A stretch of DNA of 64,000 nt from Lobosporangium transversale (GCF_002105155.1 NW_019029025.1:1-64000), one strand, 5' to 3'; counted from the first letter of the stretch, positions 1-13,689 are shown. Made by a program: numbers and translations. Notes: a model not told the origin generated them from the sequence alone.

Positions 1-752
1 TGACCCATTCAATGCCAATATCCTTGAGCATCTCGGCGCTGTTATTTTGAGGAAACAGTTTACAAGTATAAATTCATTATTAATGTCACGTGATAAAGTG
101 AGCAATTGGGTTCACACCACATCCGTTTTTCATTATAACAAGCGGAATACCACTGTCCATCTTCAGTCTATCCGCATTGTATTACAAGGATGGAATAGCA
201 CAGTTACGAATTGACATTGCAAAGACGAAAAAATAATAATAAGGCTAACGTACGCGACTTCGCCGGTGTAAGCACCGCTAGCCTTGGAGTAGCAGTTCTG
301 TCCAGCAACAGCAACATCCTTGCGGACAGACTTGCGGACCTGGTCAAGATAGACAAAAGGAGGAGAGACAACGATTTCTAATAATAGCAATATAAACAAT
401 AAAACCATGTCAAACGCGCAATTCAAGAGAAAAAATAAGTTTATCTGATTATGACAATCATTGATGCCAGTGAGGCATATTGAAGGAAAAAAAAGAAAAA
501 AAAATCCAATAACGCGTGATCATTTCTTACCAACATTCCTATCGAGATCTCCTTGGTTAAGGTTCTCAATCAAGGTGTGCAAAGACGACTGGGAGCCGTT
601 GAGCTAATAGGATAGCAAATTGATAAAGAAGCATGAGGAAAGATCAGCTTGTTGCGCGATGACAAACATGTATGAAAGATGTATTTCTTTTTAATATTGT
701 TTGATGAGATAAACACCTTGAAGTTTCCACCAACGATGAACTTGCGAGGCAT
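1..752 (-). CDS. tpi1: Triosephosphate isomerase, partial (C-terminus beyond left edge)
   Basis: Glycolytic enzyme interconverting dihydroxyacetone phosphate and glyceraldehyde 3-phosphate in the cytosol. Exons read on the minus strand: 752-717, 603-531, 377-254 and 38-1 (continues outside). The joined protein starts [16 protein letters not shown], with the substrate-binding Asn and Lys of the N-terminal GGN-x-K motif, then [17 protein letters not shown] and a [16 protein letters not shown] segment just ahead of the expected catalytic His-Ser-Glu-Arg region, which lies outside the window. All three introns have GT-AG borders and keep phase. The Trp-to-Phe change in GGNFK is common in fungal enzymes. 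It is divergent from the F-box gene, sharing about 290 bp of upstream sequence. Family assignment is certain. Confidence 0.95.
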
Positions 753-1043
753 GATGAATTATATTATGGGATACAGAATGAAGAAAAGAAAAGAATGCAG
801 AACCAGAAAGAAATGACGAAAGTTAAATATCGGGAGAAGCGGATATGTTGGGCGTGAGAGCATTTGAATCATTCGGCAGTCCCATTTAAACTTTTCTTGT
901 CTTACACCTCTACACATGAAAAATAAAAAAACGAAACATAAACAAGCAGCAATTCTATTCTGATTTACTGTAGTAGATTGCTCATTGTGCAGTGAACGCA
1001 GCAGCAGAGACGGGAGCAGTAGCATAGACAAGAGAAGCATACA
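753..1043. promoter_or_regulatory. Divergent promoter region, tpi1 / F-box gene
   Basis: The 291 bp between the two start codons must hold the promoters of both divergently read genes. Purine-rich (AAGAAAAG) runs occur next to the tpi1 start, giving a pyrimidine-rich leader on the tpi1 sense strand. I see no unambiguous TATA box. Confidence 0.5.
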
Positions 1044-3301
1044 ATGGACTCGTACAACAGGAAAGCTGCTGTTAAACAGCAACATTCGTTGTCGTATGCT
1101 AAATCATCTAACGGTACACGGGTTGCTACAGATCTTTGTCGCGCGTCCACATCCAAACAGTATTCCTCATTGCTCAAACCGGATCGCACCACTACATCTA
1201 GTTCTGTCCCTGCTGTCGAATCGCCAAAAGATCAGGTTCCTGTCAATGAGCTTGTCCAGCTTGGACGTCAAGCATTTGCACAAAAAAACTTTGCTACTGC
1301 GCTGCAATATCTCACAAGGGCTTTGGCCATTGCACCCAAAGATATTAATTTGCTCGATAGCAGAGCTGCTTCGTATGAAAAACTCAATAGGCTAGATGGT
1401 GCTCTAGCGGATGCAAAATCAATGATACGATATTATCCACAAAACCCAAAGGTAGAAAAGAGCGAAGGCGTCATTCATTATTGTGCCTGTCTTTGTTATT
1501 CTGTTCATGACGTTAATCAAGCTGCTTGGTTTTGGATACAGGGCTACTTGCGAGCTGGAAAAACTCTTCGTCTTCAACAAAACTTCAAAAATGCTACCAA
1601 GTACTATACTGTTGGGATAGAGAGATGTGTCAAAGGATCTAAGGAATATGAGGTAGTGTTTTTTTTAAAAAAAATAATAATAATAATAATATAACGAATG
1701 ATTGTAGTCACATTGATTGACCAATAGTCCTTCCCATCTTCTGATTGACAATGTGTAGGCCCTTGTTAGGATAGCAACAGAGATAGCTAAGGTACTATGG
1801 TTAGCGATATCCATTTCGATTCATAACCTTAATTGGTGCATTGTTGAGATTTAGATCATTAACAAACCTGAGTTCCTTACATGATATATCACAGAGGGAA
1901 TTACGCATCCTGGATCCGATGGAGCGATTACCTCTTGAACTTATTGCGATAATCTTTAGTCACTTGACGTTCGTAGAGCGAGTACGTTGTCTGACTGTGA
2001 GCAAGAAATGGGAGGAATACTTAGGTTCTATTAAGAAATTTTGGCTTACAATTGACGTGACAAACCAAGCATCTTTATTGCTTTTAAAACCCCATTATGC
2101 CAAATACGCACCACCTCAACCAGATCAAGAGACTAACAACAAAATCACAAACAAGACTATCCTAAGACTCACCAAGTATACTGCCCCAAAAGTTCTACAA
2201 CTTGGATGTGCTCAGCAACTTAATGGAGCATTTTTTAAGGATCTGATATTTTACAGGCGAGTGTCGGCCCTAGAAGTTCTGTCTCTCAGGGAGAACCCAA
2301 AGATATATGAACAAGAATTTACCTTATTTTGGAAGTCAGCTCTCAATATACGATCCTTGGATCTTTATGGATGTCGTGGAGTAACAGACAAGGTTGTAAT
2401 TTTAGCATTGGAACTGCTCCTGCAACTCGAGGAGCTGAATATCTCAGAGTGTAGGATAACTGAGGCCTCTTTTATGATCAACAGTATGACACCTATGCCC
2501 AGCATGAAGAAGTTAATAGTGGGTACATGGGAATCACAATTTGCCAAGGAAGGGATTGATGCTCTGGTTGCCCGATTTCCAAACCTCATTACTCTTGACA
2601 TCCGGACAATGAGGCCGCGAGGAATTGAAGCACTTGAGGGTATTAGCGGACTGAGACATCTTAAACATCTGTACACCGAATCCATCGAGACGTCAGGAGA
2701 ACATGCGACAAACGCAGTTTTGCATCGATGGGTGGTGGGTATTCCTGAACTTGAGAGCCTCCAGATGAACGCCTGTAAAGGAATATCAGACACGACAATT
2801 CAAATCATTGCAAATGCGTCTGAACCAGGGTCAGACCGGCATGGATGGTCAAATTCGTTAAGGATGCTTGATCTTAGCTCGTCCCCATATCTTACTTGTG
2901 CAGGATTAGAACATCTGCATCAACATCCCCTACACAAACTCCATACTCTTCTCTTGAACAAGTGCGGCCGTGTAAGTGAATATGGGTTGCGACGTGCAGT
3001 GAAGAGCTGTGGCGCGGAGCTGAGTCGACTAGAGTGCTCGGGCTACTCGAGCGTTTCTGATAAGTTAATGGTGGAAATTGCACAGTATTGCCCAAAAATT
3101 GAGATGGTACATCTCGCCAACTCTGGGATGGTTACAGGAATTGGGCTGTTGACTCTTGTTCACGCACGCGGTCAGAGTCTGGAGCGCATTTGTCTAGACG
3201 ATTGTCCGGCGGTGGGTATAGATGCAGTTGAGCTCGCACGGGAGATGCTCGGTAGCACTGTACGCGTCTCTCACCGTTTTCACCGTTCACATCGATACTA
3301 G
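1044..3301 (+). CDS. TPR / F-box / leucine-rich-repeat protein (Pof3/Dia2 type)
   Basis: Predicted substrate receptor of an SCF ubiquitin ligase. Exons 1044-1451, 1542-1652, 1759-1791 and 1895-3301 all join in phase 0 and give 652 residues. Residues about 68-175 form TPR helices (LGRQAFAQKNFATALQYLTR and the following repeat, finished in exon 2). An F-box follows at about 192-235 (MERLPLELIAIIFSHL), then roughly 400 residues of leucine-rich repeats with LDLYGC, LNISEC and LDLSSS type units. The order TPR, F-box, LRR is that of fission yeast Pof3 and budding yeast Dia2, which act in genome stability and replisome unloading. Exon 3 is only 33 nt. Family is clear; orthology to Pof3/Dia2 is inferred from domain order only. 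Confidence 0.85.
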
Positions 3302-3492
3302 AACTAGATTGTGTATCACCCATCTTTAATGAAACTAAAAAGGCTCAAACGTGGATAGAGCATATTATATGTGAAAAGATTGGCTATGCAACTGTTGTCT
3401 CTTTTTTGCTCTCCTCTTTGCGCCTCTCTCGAAAGCAAGATTCAGGTTCATCTCACCATCATTTCTTGCTGATCCCATCAAACGGTGCGGAC

Positions 3493-6400
3493 ATGGCATT
3501 CAATACCGTTCGCATAATTACTGATGCTTCTAATGAACAGCCGATGACAAAGTTAAGGTCTGTTGATGGTAGCTCAGATGGCACCAACGATAACAACACC
3601 AACAATAACAGTAATAACCATCATACAGATCCAAGAGAAAGCACAAATAGCAGCAGAAGCAAGGACGTTGGCGTGCCAGCTTTAGAGCACCTTACTCTTA
3701 GTTCCAACTGTACGTCAGCTTTAAGAGTCGATGACGCAGACGAGAATAGCGTCGACGACAATCAGGTAATACAAAAAAACTCACAGCCCATTGTAACCTG
3801 GCAAAGAAAAGCCCAGCAAAATAAAGACGATGACAAGGAATGTTCTACTCCATCTACTGTTGTGGAATAGTAGGAAATGCAAGGGTATCATTTGCCCAAT
3901 CTAAGACCTGCTTAGGCATGTGAAGTCCTGGGACAAGGGACGACGATGTAGAGGGAAGCATGGTTTCATTCAATCTATTAAGCCTTCTCTCTCCTTTCCC
4001 TCCTTTCTTTTTTCTTTTTTCTTTTTTCTTTTTTTTTTGCCCATCTCGCATACTCCCACGCTCCCTCTCTCTTTCTCTTTTTTCATTTTCTCTTCTTGAT
4101 TCGTGATTATACACATAGAGCAAAGACGTTCATTCTCTGCAGCAATATCGTCAGGATATAGCACAACAACAGGACGACATGTTAACGAATACTAATAATT
4201 CACAGGCAGATCAACAATACCCTCAAACACCCCATTCTTCTGTCTCTACTAATCCATTTAGACGCAGTTCTTCCGTCTCTCCGGAACGAAACAATGCATC
4301 TACTACCAACAACCTTGACCTCGACTTTCAAAACGAGGATCCATTCTCAATATCAGCTTCCCCTTCACTCAGAAGGAGCACTGTTGCCCGACCTGCATTG
4401 GCGGCTACTGCTGCTGTACCTGGAGAATCATCAATAGGCGAGACGTTAGTAACGACATCATCATTATCGCCATCAGATACCCCCCCAGAATTGCCTCCAC
4501 CACCAGCTTATGATCAAATTGAAGGATCACGGTCCATTCAGGAGACAACTGCCTCAACATCGCCACCAGCGAGAGTCATCGAAGAAGAATCAGGAAATAG
4601 ACAAGTTGAGTCGAGGAGAATAACACCACCACCACCGACCCCTGCCAGAGCATCGACCCCCGCCAGAGCATCGACCCCCACCAGAGCATTGATCCCGCAG
4701 GGAGCACGATCAGTGAATGAATATGTGTTGAAACCCATTGATTGGATTGATCCAGCGACTGGAGCCGAGAAGCACATCAAAATCATCACACAAAATGGTA
4801 ATGGCCATGAAATTGATAAGGAGGCTTTTGAAAATTCGTTATACCAACCAGTCTTTTATTTTATCAATGATAGAAAATGGACCTTGTCCACTCCTTGCGC
4901 TATGTAATACATTGATTCTTCAAGGAAAAGTCGCCATCACCCCCTATGATCGTCCTACTATCGCATACGATCACTTGCTGGAGCTACTTGCAGACCATCT
5001 TTTGCATGAAGATCCGGACCTCAATCCTTCTCCCTCTACCTCATCAGTAATGGATCGAACAGGACAGAGAGTAAAGATTGAGAAACAGAAATCACGACTT
5101 GAAATCGAATCAGCGTTGCGTCTTCTTCCTCACTTGGAACATGGGCTTGATGTAAATGTTTATTTCAAATCCATACGTGGGTTTGAACCTACAGCAGAAC
5201 TGGGCCTATTTCACACATTTGGCGTGGAATTGGTTCATGGATGGGTTGTTAGCCCAGTGATTGATGCACCTATGTATGCACTCGTGGATGGACCTGCAGG
5301 GATCACCAGTTACAATAAAGCAGTGGAGTGTATCGTCAGTGGCGATGATGCAGGGGGTGGACTAGTGGTTGAAGATTTAACAGGCAATATAGCTCCAATT
5401 TCATGGTCAGACCAAAGTCCACAGGATGTTGCCCTACGAAACGAAAAGATATCACAGGCCTTGGTGGTTCAAGAATTTATGAATATGACCAAGACTCAGT
5501 TGACACATTATGGGCTACATGTACTGCAGGAGAGCCTACCGGAGGGGCATTTATGTGCATTCTTCAGGAACAATCATGTAAGTCGAATACGACTGTAATT
5601 ATAAGACAGAGATCTATCTTTATAATTTGGTCGTTTATACCATTCAAAACCTTACTTTCTTTTTTTTTTTTTTTTTTTTTTTTTTCCTTTAACAATTGAA
5701 ATCCAAGTTCTGCACACTCTTCAAAAACCCGATGGATGGCATTCTATATACCCTCGTCACGGATCAAAGCTTGGCCCATGAAAAATCAATTGTTTGGGAA
5801 TCACTGGCGACTGTAGACGGTGCGGGCGAGTTTTTAGATGGACTTTTTAGACACGGAGCACTTGAAGTGGGCGATTATGCTCGTAACAACCAACCACTCG
5901 AATCACAGCATTCTGCCCATGGCGATGGTGGTGGAGATGAAGAGTAAGCTGGCCAGCAGAGTGCTGTACTGTATAAAATGCTTTTTGTTTGAATTTTAGA
6001 TGACCAATATGTGTCTGTTTATTTATACATGTCTTCTAGTTTTGCTTTGGCGCTTCAATTGCAACAACAAGAAGAAGAGGAAGAGGCTCGGCGTATTCAA
6101 AGATCAAAAAGCCGCATGTCGAATCCTCAATCAAGTAATAATGGCTTCGGCGAAGGCAGTAGCACCCAAGGCGGAAATAGTGGTGGTCCCCATCTTTCTG
6201 GGCCAACATTTGAGACTGATGAACAGATGGCAGCAAGGTTGCATCAAGAATACCTTCGAAACGACCAAGAGTTAACTCAACAACGACTTGGGGCTCAGAG
6301 TGCATATTCTCAATCAGGAAGTCATAATCCATATCAGATCTATGGGCATACGAATGCTGGTCCAATACCCCCAGCAAATCCGAGCTATTATCCTGGTCAA

Positions 6401-6583
6401 CAGCCACAACAAGGAGTTCACCATCAGACAAACCAGCAGGCTACATCACGTCCACAGGGACTGCAGGGCTCGCAGACGAGCCAAAGCAATGGGCCAAGAC
6501 AGGGACAGAGTGGTCATAGTCGCCATCACAACTCGAGTGAAAGCAGCAAAGGAAAAGACAAGGATAAGTGCATTATTTCGTAA
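3493..6583 (+). CDS. MINDY-family deubiquitinase with C-terminal CaaX box
   Basis: Cysteine protease that trims Lys48-linked polyubiquitin (MINDY/FAM63 family). Proposed exons: 3493-3765, 4119-4797, 4874-5577, 5708-5943, 6040-6583, giving 811 residues. The first exon and its 353-nt intron are the least certain. The catalytic motif QNENGPCPLLALCN is created across the second intron (G|AA), placing Gln316 six residues before Cys322 as in MINDY-1; His439 in VHGWVV is the likely general base. After LCAFFRNNHFCTLFK the last exon gives an acidic helix (FALALQLQQQEEEEEARR) resembling an inverted ubiquitin-interacting motif, a Gln/Asn-rich tail, and ends in CIIS, a farnesylation-type CaaX box. The N-terminal 300 residues are low-complexity with PARAST repeats. 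Convergent with mpc2. Confidence 0.85.
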
Positions 6584-6800
6584 TATCTGGGATCCAGCAA
6601 CATTTGGCAGGAAAGCAGGAGCGAAATAATATGTATAAGAATGTAAAGATTACCCTACTTACTATTTCTTGCAAAAAAAAAAAAAAAAAAAAAAAAAAAT
6701 AGCAGTACTACAATTAAAAGCATCCCCGCATATACTTCTAAATAATTGCTTTATTGATCCTATGAAGCGAAAGAGATGAAATAAGCGACCTATTGTCTCT

Positions 6801-8028
6801 TTATTGCTTAGGAACAGACTTTTCTTCAGCCTTCAATCCACGGCGATAGCTATACGGTTTAAAAAGTAAATAATAATAGTCATAAAATAGAATCACCATA
6901 ATGCACAAAGTCAGCATATGTTATCGCGTCAGTCTAGTCAATGATGCAATAAAAAAATAAAAATAAAAATAAAAATAAAATAAAAAAGCTTACTCAAAGA
7001 TGCGATAGAGCTGAGTCAATCCAGTTGCAGCAACAAACAGATTGACGGTGAACAAGCTGTAGTTCTTGGGAATGATAACCAACGAGTATCTGGACCAGAT
7101 CACTCCAGTGGCAGCCAAAGCTAATTCATACAGTCCATCCAATATAAAAACATCAACAATGAATAAAAGCATATCTTGTCAAAATAAAAAAGAAAAAAGA
7201 AAAAAAGAAAAAAAGAAAAAAAGAAAAAAAAAAAAAAAAAAAAGACGACTTCATACCAACATTCTGAGAAAGGGACAGGTTTTCGGCAGGTCGGCTCAAA
7301 TCACCGACACCAGCAATAACCAAAGCCTAAGAAGTGGAAGAGGTAGAGGAGTATAGATACAAAAAAAAAAAAAAATCAATCCTGTTTTCTTAGCCGAGAT
7401 GGAGAGATGTGTTCTACTTGAATAGCTATTTATCAACGTCCTGCAATGATCCTCATCTTCCAGCCTTTTCATGTAACGAATCTTTCATTCTAATAAAAAC
7501 AGTATCATTGTCGCCTCTTTTTTTTTTGGGGGGGGGAGGAGGAGAGCCCATGTCTTCTCGATCCATAACGTCAACGCGACTTTCGATGACATACCCATTT
7601 GGCAGCTGGGGCCCAGAAGTGGATAGTCTTAGGACCTATATTATACATATAGGAATATATAAATAAGATAAACTGTCAGAATTAATTGTTCATCAATATC
7701 GATATTGATTTTCCAGCATGGTATCCGTGTTGCATTTGTTGTATATTTCTCCATCTTTTTGTCAATGATAAGGCGTCATATTTGCAAGTCTTTCAAAATC
7801 CTATGCGTCCATGATATGTAGAAGAATCGTGCCCATCCTAGGTCATTTCGCTTTTTCATAGCTGCTTTTTTTTTCCTCTTCTGGAAGTTTCTCATTGTTC
7901 CCCTAGTATCATTATGAGTATAGTTGTGTGTATCTGTGCGAAAAATGTTTTTTTGCGTTCTTACCAGCAGGGTGGTTCAAGAACTTTTGGAACGCAGACT
8001 GAGAGACGGCTCCGGCTGCTGAGGACAT
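6801..8028 (-). CDS. mpc2: Mitochondrial pyruvate carrier 2
   Basis: Subunit of the inner-membrane carrier that imports pyruvate into mitochondria. Five short exons on the minus strand: 8028-7965, 7635-7595, 7326-7257, 7120-6994, 6849-6801; all introns are GT-AG and the joined protein is 116 residues, the usual MPC length. Key segments are FLNHPAGPKTIHFWAPAAKW, LVIAGVGDLSRP, the membrane stretch ALAATGVIWSRYSLVIIPKN and TVNLFVAATGLTQLYRIFDY. GPKTIHFWAP and the order of hydrophobic segments match the MPC2/MPC3 branch rather than MPC1. One intron holds a run of about 40 sense-strand T interrupted by C. No partner subunit gene is in the window. Confidence 0.93.
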
Positions 8029-8332
8029 GGCGCGATGTTGAGAGTGGAGAGTAAGAAGAGAGATGAATACAAGTGTGGACGATGATGGGGGAACCCTTAT
8101 ACATTCAACTGTTCCTTCGCTCATTCAATATTTTTTTTTACCCTTCTTTCCCCGCGCAGATAAGATCCACAGTGGCTTCACCTTGCAGTGGAAATGTTGG
8201 GCGTGTGAGTGCGTGACTGGAGAACTCATTTTTTTGCCCGCTCCGAACATAGAATACGCGTTTTAACAATTCCACGCACCAAGAAGGATGTGTAGTATAT
8301 GTAGTAGATTAACAAAGATAGCGCTTTTTTAT
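8029..8332. other. Intergenic, mpc2 promoter / channel gene 3' end
   Basis: About 300 bp between two minus-strand genes. It must contain the mpc2 promoter. A T-rich stretch near 8320-8345 overlaps the stop of the channel gene. No coding sequence recognised. Confidence 0.5.
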
Positions 8333-11300
8333 TTATTTTTTTCCTTTCTTTCTATTCAAAAGCCATGATCTCCATCCACTTGCAGGCGCTGGAGAATCAT
8401 CTGTGTTTGGTGGATACGGAGAATCTTGATTCTGATCCCTAAAAAGGTTCGCTCTTGGACCACGCAGCCGCGCCAGTTGGGATTGCGATCTCAACGATGG
8501 TAGCCGGTAACGATGGCCGCTTCCTCCTTCTCCTCTGCCTCCGATATTAGTAGCTGCCATACTCCTGATCCTAGATGTTAGGCTAGCATTCGATAATCGT
8601 CGTTCAGGATGATGATAATATACATCATCGATCCCTTCCACTGCCAGGTTCCTCTTATAGGCAGCGGAACTACTATTGTTACTGCCAGCACTGTTTGGCG
8701 GCGACATCCCTTGACCCTGTTGGAAGCTTAAAGAACTAGGGCCCGGCATTGGATAGCCAACGGTTTCTATACTTTCCAGGTGCTCCACTTCCTCATAACC
8801 TTGGTTGCCTCTCAAATCTCCTTCATACCCTTCCTCTTCTCCATCGTCATCTTCGTCCTGCCCTCCTCCTGCCATATTATCCCCTTCATCAAAATCCCTT
8901 CGGTACGGATCAGCAGAATCTTTATTTGGCAACGACAATGACAGTTCTCGCGAGTGCTGTTCTCGTTGTTCCTGCTCCTGCTGATTACCGCTCTCTTGAT
9001 TCAATTCTTCATTATTGACAAAGACCGAAATCCTGTTCTTTCCATGCCCCTCCAAGTACTCATTTTTCTTCAATGGTAACCACAGAGTTGGAAGCGGCCC
9101 TCTTAAAGCAGGATGACTATAATGCCGCATGCTAGAATTGAGCACTCCTGGATACAAGGACATGGGTGGTTGTCGAAAATCAGTGTGTCGGTCTGGCGTA
9201 GCTTGATAATCGTCGTCGTCTACTACACTCCTTGCTGGCATCGAACGCCTAGGCCCTTCTGGAGTGGTCACTAGACCGCCGATGTTTGATCGTCTCTTCG
9301 CCGCTTTTATATTTTCACTAGCGCCGCCATTAGAGGCCACCTCCATGTCTAGAGCGACTGAATGTTGGTGTTCAGGCCTATTTCCTTCTACTGACGCCAC
9401 ATCAGTTCTCAAAGTCGTTAACGAATTATTTTTGTTAATGTTACCGCTCTGAAATGTCGAGGGTACCGAATTAGGTCCATGAAGAGGATAGCTGTGGTCG
9501 TCTAAAATATCACCATCATGCTTGGAGGGCCGCAATAACTCGAGAGGCATGTATGTTGCAGTCCATTTGTAGATGTTAGTGGTCCGGTACCAGAACCAGG
9601 CTGTTCCTGCAGGTAACGGGGCCAAAAGCACACCAAAGAAATAGGCATGCTTCAACATGAAAAGCCCCAGCATAGTCAGCTGGAACGTCAACAAGCCCAA
9701 TGTCAAGCGATTATAGACCATAGGCCAAATCTTTCCACCGGATTCGTAAGGATGAAAATATACATAGAGAAGCTGATACTTGAATACTAGATAGCCTACT
9801 GCGAAATAGATTGTACCAAAGATCAAGATCGCCGGTCGGATGCATGAATAGATCAAGACGACAACAAAGACGAGGGTTGCGTTTGCGTAGACAACACCAT
9901 AAGGCAACTCTGGTGGCGCTCGTGCCTCTGCATAATCACGCGGGGTTCTAGAAATAAACTTTTGGAGTAAGAGCACAAACACATGGGCCGCCTGCAGCAA
10001 CTGCAATGGAAATAGACCAATGCCGCGTAAAATGATATAGTTCACAAAGAAAGGCGATACACGGGGCAATGAGGCTGCGAGTAACAAAGTAAGCTCCCCC
10101 AGATTATGATAAACCTTATTAAACGCCTGTGCCCAGGTTCCAACAATTGTAAAGACTAATACGACGTTGAAAAGGATGAATGTAAAGTACTTGCTATACA
10201 GCGCATGCGCAATCTCAGAATGGGATCGGATACCTTGACGTCGACAGAGTATTAAGAGGAATTGAGGGACGACTGCTAGAAAAATAATGACTCCCACAGT
10301 CGGCAAAAATCCTTGGATCAATGATTTCAGGATTGCGTTCTTCCCTGCTAATTTTGAGATCCCTGGGAAGATTTTGTTAAGAGAGGCCAAGTTTAAGAAG
10401 GAGGAGAAGACACTGACAGGACCACTCCAGAAAAAGATCAGGATGAACACAATCACATTGATGACTACTGTTCGAACATCCAGCTCATTTGGAGGCAGGT
10501 TCAAGTTATCCCAGTACACATCGCGGGGTTCTGGAGCAAGGAAGGTCTCGCATGTTAAAGTTTCCTGAGTGTTAACTGTCTGCGCCAGAATTTGCTATAA
10601 CGTCGAAATGTTCGAAAGCGCGATGAGTGATAGAGATACATGTTTGTTTTGAAGAAGTTACAGTGCATACAATAAAAAAAAAATAAAATAAAATAATAAA
10701 AAAAAAAAAAAAAAAAAAAAACTCCCGCCGTTTATATTTACTGCTGCGTTCATTTCTTCGAATGTAACAAATCCAGTGCTTGTGGTTGCCCAGACGCGAG
10801 ACATGCGCTTCTTTTGTACAGCCTTATCCAAGGCTGCAAAGACTTCTTGGCGGTATTTGATCTTGTCAACCTTTTTACCAAACAGACCTAAAAATCCAAG
10901 CCGCAGAGTTGGTCGTCTCATTTTCTTGTTACGGTTACCATGAGACATTTGTTGTTCGTCTGTTTCAGACTCACTAGAAGAACTACTATGGTCATCCGCT
11001 ACTTGATGATAAAATTCATCGCCTGAAGTGCTTCTGAGGTTGCTTTCTGATTGATGGTGAGTATGTTCGATTGTGTGGTCATTCTCTGCGGCAATGATAT
11101 CCGGATCATAATCCAGCCTGCTTGACGGGTTCCCATAATACTCTGTATAAGCAATCTCCAGGGCTCTTAAAGCATATGCTCTCTGTTCTATCTGTCGCTT
11201 CAAGGAGGTGACGTGCCTCCCAACATGTGCACTTTCCACAGTTCCTACGCCTAAGGACTCGTAAAATGTCGCCAAGGCCCTATCGCTTTGTAGATGTGCT

Positions 11301-12410
11301 GGCAATCCAATGACCATGATGCTCCTGTTGACAATGGACTTTTTGCGCTTCAAAAGGAATTTCCGTCGAACATCGATATATCCTTCATACGTATGCCAAA
11401 TTGCGTACAAGGTCATGAGGGAAAAGATCCATGTGAATGTGAATTGTGTCGACAGGTAAAGGAGGGACGTCCCCTGGCGTAGAGCAGCACTGGATAGTGA
11501 TGGGTCATAGCCATGGCCAATATCGGGCCCCAAGTTTAGGTCGCCGTCGCTGTTGGTGTAGATGTTGATAGGTAGGATAACCAAGAGCCCTGGGATCAAA
11601 CAAGCTGCGAAGAGGCGCATACACATGACAAAAAACCGGAGCATCTAATATCAATTTGAAAAATGAAAATAAAGGACCCTTGTGACATCAATCAAGAGAT
11701 CATGCTGCATGATAGATGTAGATCTTCAATTTCCCATGTAAAAAGTAAAGAAGGAAATAAAAATAAAAATAAAAATAAAAAAATCCTTACCAGAGCCGCA
11801 TCCAACCCGACACGTTCCAAAAGGACCTCCTCTTTAATATCTAAAAGCCTAGGAATCCATCCAAAGAATGCTGAAGAGAGGTCCGGAGGTGTGTTTCTAA
11901 AGAATCAACGTGTTAATTTGAATTGAGTGAATCAAATAGATTTGGTGACATGTTTTTTTTTTTTTTTTTTTTTTGTCTATTACCTTTTTAGTTTGGTTCG
12001 TGGTGCAAAGAGTATAGTCCATCGAGTACGCATAAAACAAAATGTCAGGAATGAACCCAAGCCCAATGATATTGAGATTGCAAGCTGCGTCTTGAATCCT
12101 GAAGTGTTGCTCGACATTGGATGGCCTATATCAGCAATAACAACATATTGGTCAGCTTCTGATCCCTGGGCAATTCTCCTTGTATTGTCTATTTCAGATA
12201 AGGTTGAGGGGAGGGACTGTGCGATTTTTTTTTTTGTACACATCAGTGATTACCTGGAGGAAATGCGGGACCAATGTAGTCAGCTCTAAAATGTAAAAAG
12301 ACAAAAAAGAGTGGATTCTGTTTGAACCAAGTTCGCATGAAAGTAGCAAAGAAATATCAATATCAATTGTCTTACATTGGCCCTTGAAAGGAGGTCTGGG
12401 TGTTTTCCAT
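8333..12410 (-). CDS. CSC1/OSCA/TMEM63-family cation channel (RSN1-like)
   Basis: Predicted osmo- or mechanosensitive, calcium-permeable membrane channel. Exons on the minus strand: 12410-12376, 12285-12254, 12125-11984, 11896-11791, 11644-10742, 10594-8333, in phase throughout and giving 1,159 residues. An N-terminal membrane segment (ISISLGLGSFLTFCFMRTRW) is followed by FFGWIPRLLD, two further membrane segments, a long cytosolic loop with SIMVIGLP and STGFVTFEEMNAA, then the conserved AQTVNTQ and PRDVYWDNLNLP and the seven-segment channel domain (for example YIILRGIGLFPLQLLQ, AVGYLVFKYQLLYVY). The last 350 residues form an acidic, low-complexity cytosolic tail. The first two exons are 35 and 32 nt, so the start is slightly less certain. 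Divergent from atg10. Confidence 0.9.
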
Positions 12411-12444
12411 GGCGGTTATAACTCAAAGCCAATACTGACAAACA

Positions 12445-12487
<43 letters not shown>

Positions 12488-13024
12488 ATTGAGAAAATGG
12501 ATTGAAATGAGTAATGGAGAAAGTGGATGGGTAAAAAAAAAAAAAAAAAAAAAAGCGAGCCACGCGCGAGAAAGGTTGATCTGTCGGGCTGATCATCAAT
12601 CAATTCAGATCACTATCAATCCATGAATCCGTCCAGTTAAATGGGTCCGAGGAGTTTGCACAAAAGAAAAAGGGTTCTTTGAGGACTCTTTGATTCCAGA
12701 CCCATAATTTCTTTTATAATGCTATTGTCATTTGCCTCCCCCCTCTGTTTCCAAATGAAAAATGAAAATGGCCTGGGAACTGAACTATCTTGTATTGAGA
12801 ATCTACAAGTGTTTCACGGAAGATGTACAGAACATGTTTACATAATATCAAGGATTGAAGAGTCAATTGCAACACGCGGCTGACATGGTTGTGTGTATTC
12901 ACTTGGGGAAGTCTCTTGGTCACTGGCTACTGACAACTGTGGCTCAGTCATGCTATTATTGAGCCGTTGAATGAATGCCATTACAATTGATTCATTCATT
13001 TCCTTCTATGGCATCAAGATCATA
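12411..13024. promoter_or_regulatory. Divergent intergenic region, channel gene / atg10
   Basis: About 610 bp holding promoters for both neighbours. It contains A-runs at 12447-12479 and 12534-12554, which become pyrimidine-rich leaders on the channel's sense strand. No gene is recognised; small open frames here are homopolymer shadows. Confidence 0.5.
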
Positions 13025-13653
13025 ATGCAATCTTCCTCTTCTTATCCTCTTCTTCCCTCAGCTCGGCTTTCTTATCATGACTTTGAAGTTGCTATAAAGG
13101 CATTTCTGAGGCAGACACAGAATCACCTACCGTGGAGCTGTGTTGAGTATTGCGTGCGTTGGAGCTGAATAACATAATCCTACAGTACTCAATTCTATTT
13201 TTTATTCAAATGAACTTATAAAAAAAAGATTGTGAACATGGCATGTTTTTCGTTTGTAGCCAAGACCCGGCCAACCATTACAAAGATATCTCTCTATGAC
13301 CCTACTCAAGTACCACCATCGATCACAATTACAAGGGGAACAGTCTACCAATGTCTCAACAAAATCAAGTGAATTCGCTGATGCGGCCAATACGAACGAT
13401 CAATTGGCCTTGGATGACCTTGCTGAGCACTTTGGAGACATTCCAGATGATGATGAGGACGTGACAGCACAAGTCAATTCCTTGTCATCTGAGGCTATCA
13501 TTCAGGACTATCTCTCTGTTTCCTACCACATCATTTTTTCACCGAGCTATCAAGTCCCAGTTCTATATTTTAACGCGTCTCATCCAGGTATACACAAAAT
13601 AACATAAACAGCATTTGTCTTCATGAGCTTATATTTTCAGGTGGTATTTTCTC

Positions 13654-13689
<36 letters not shown>

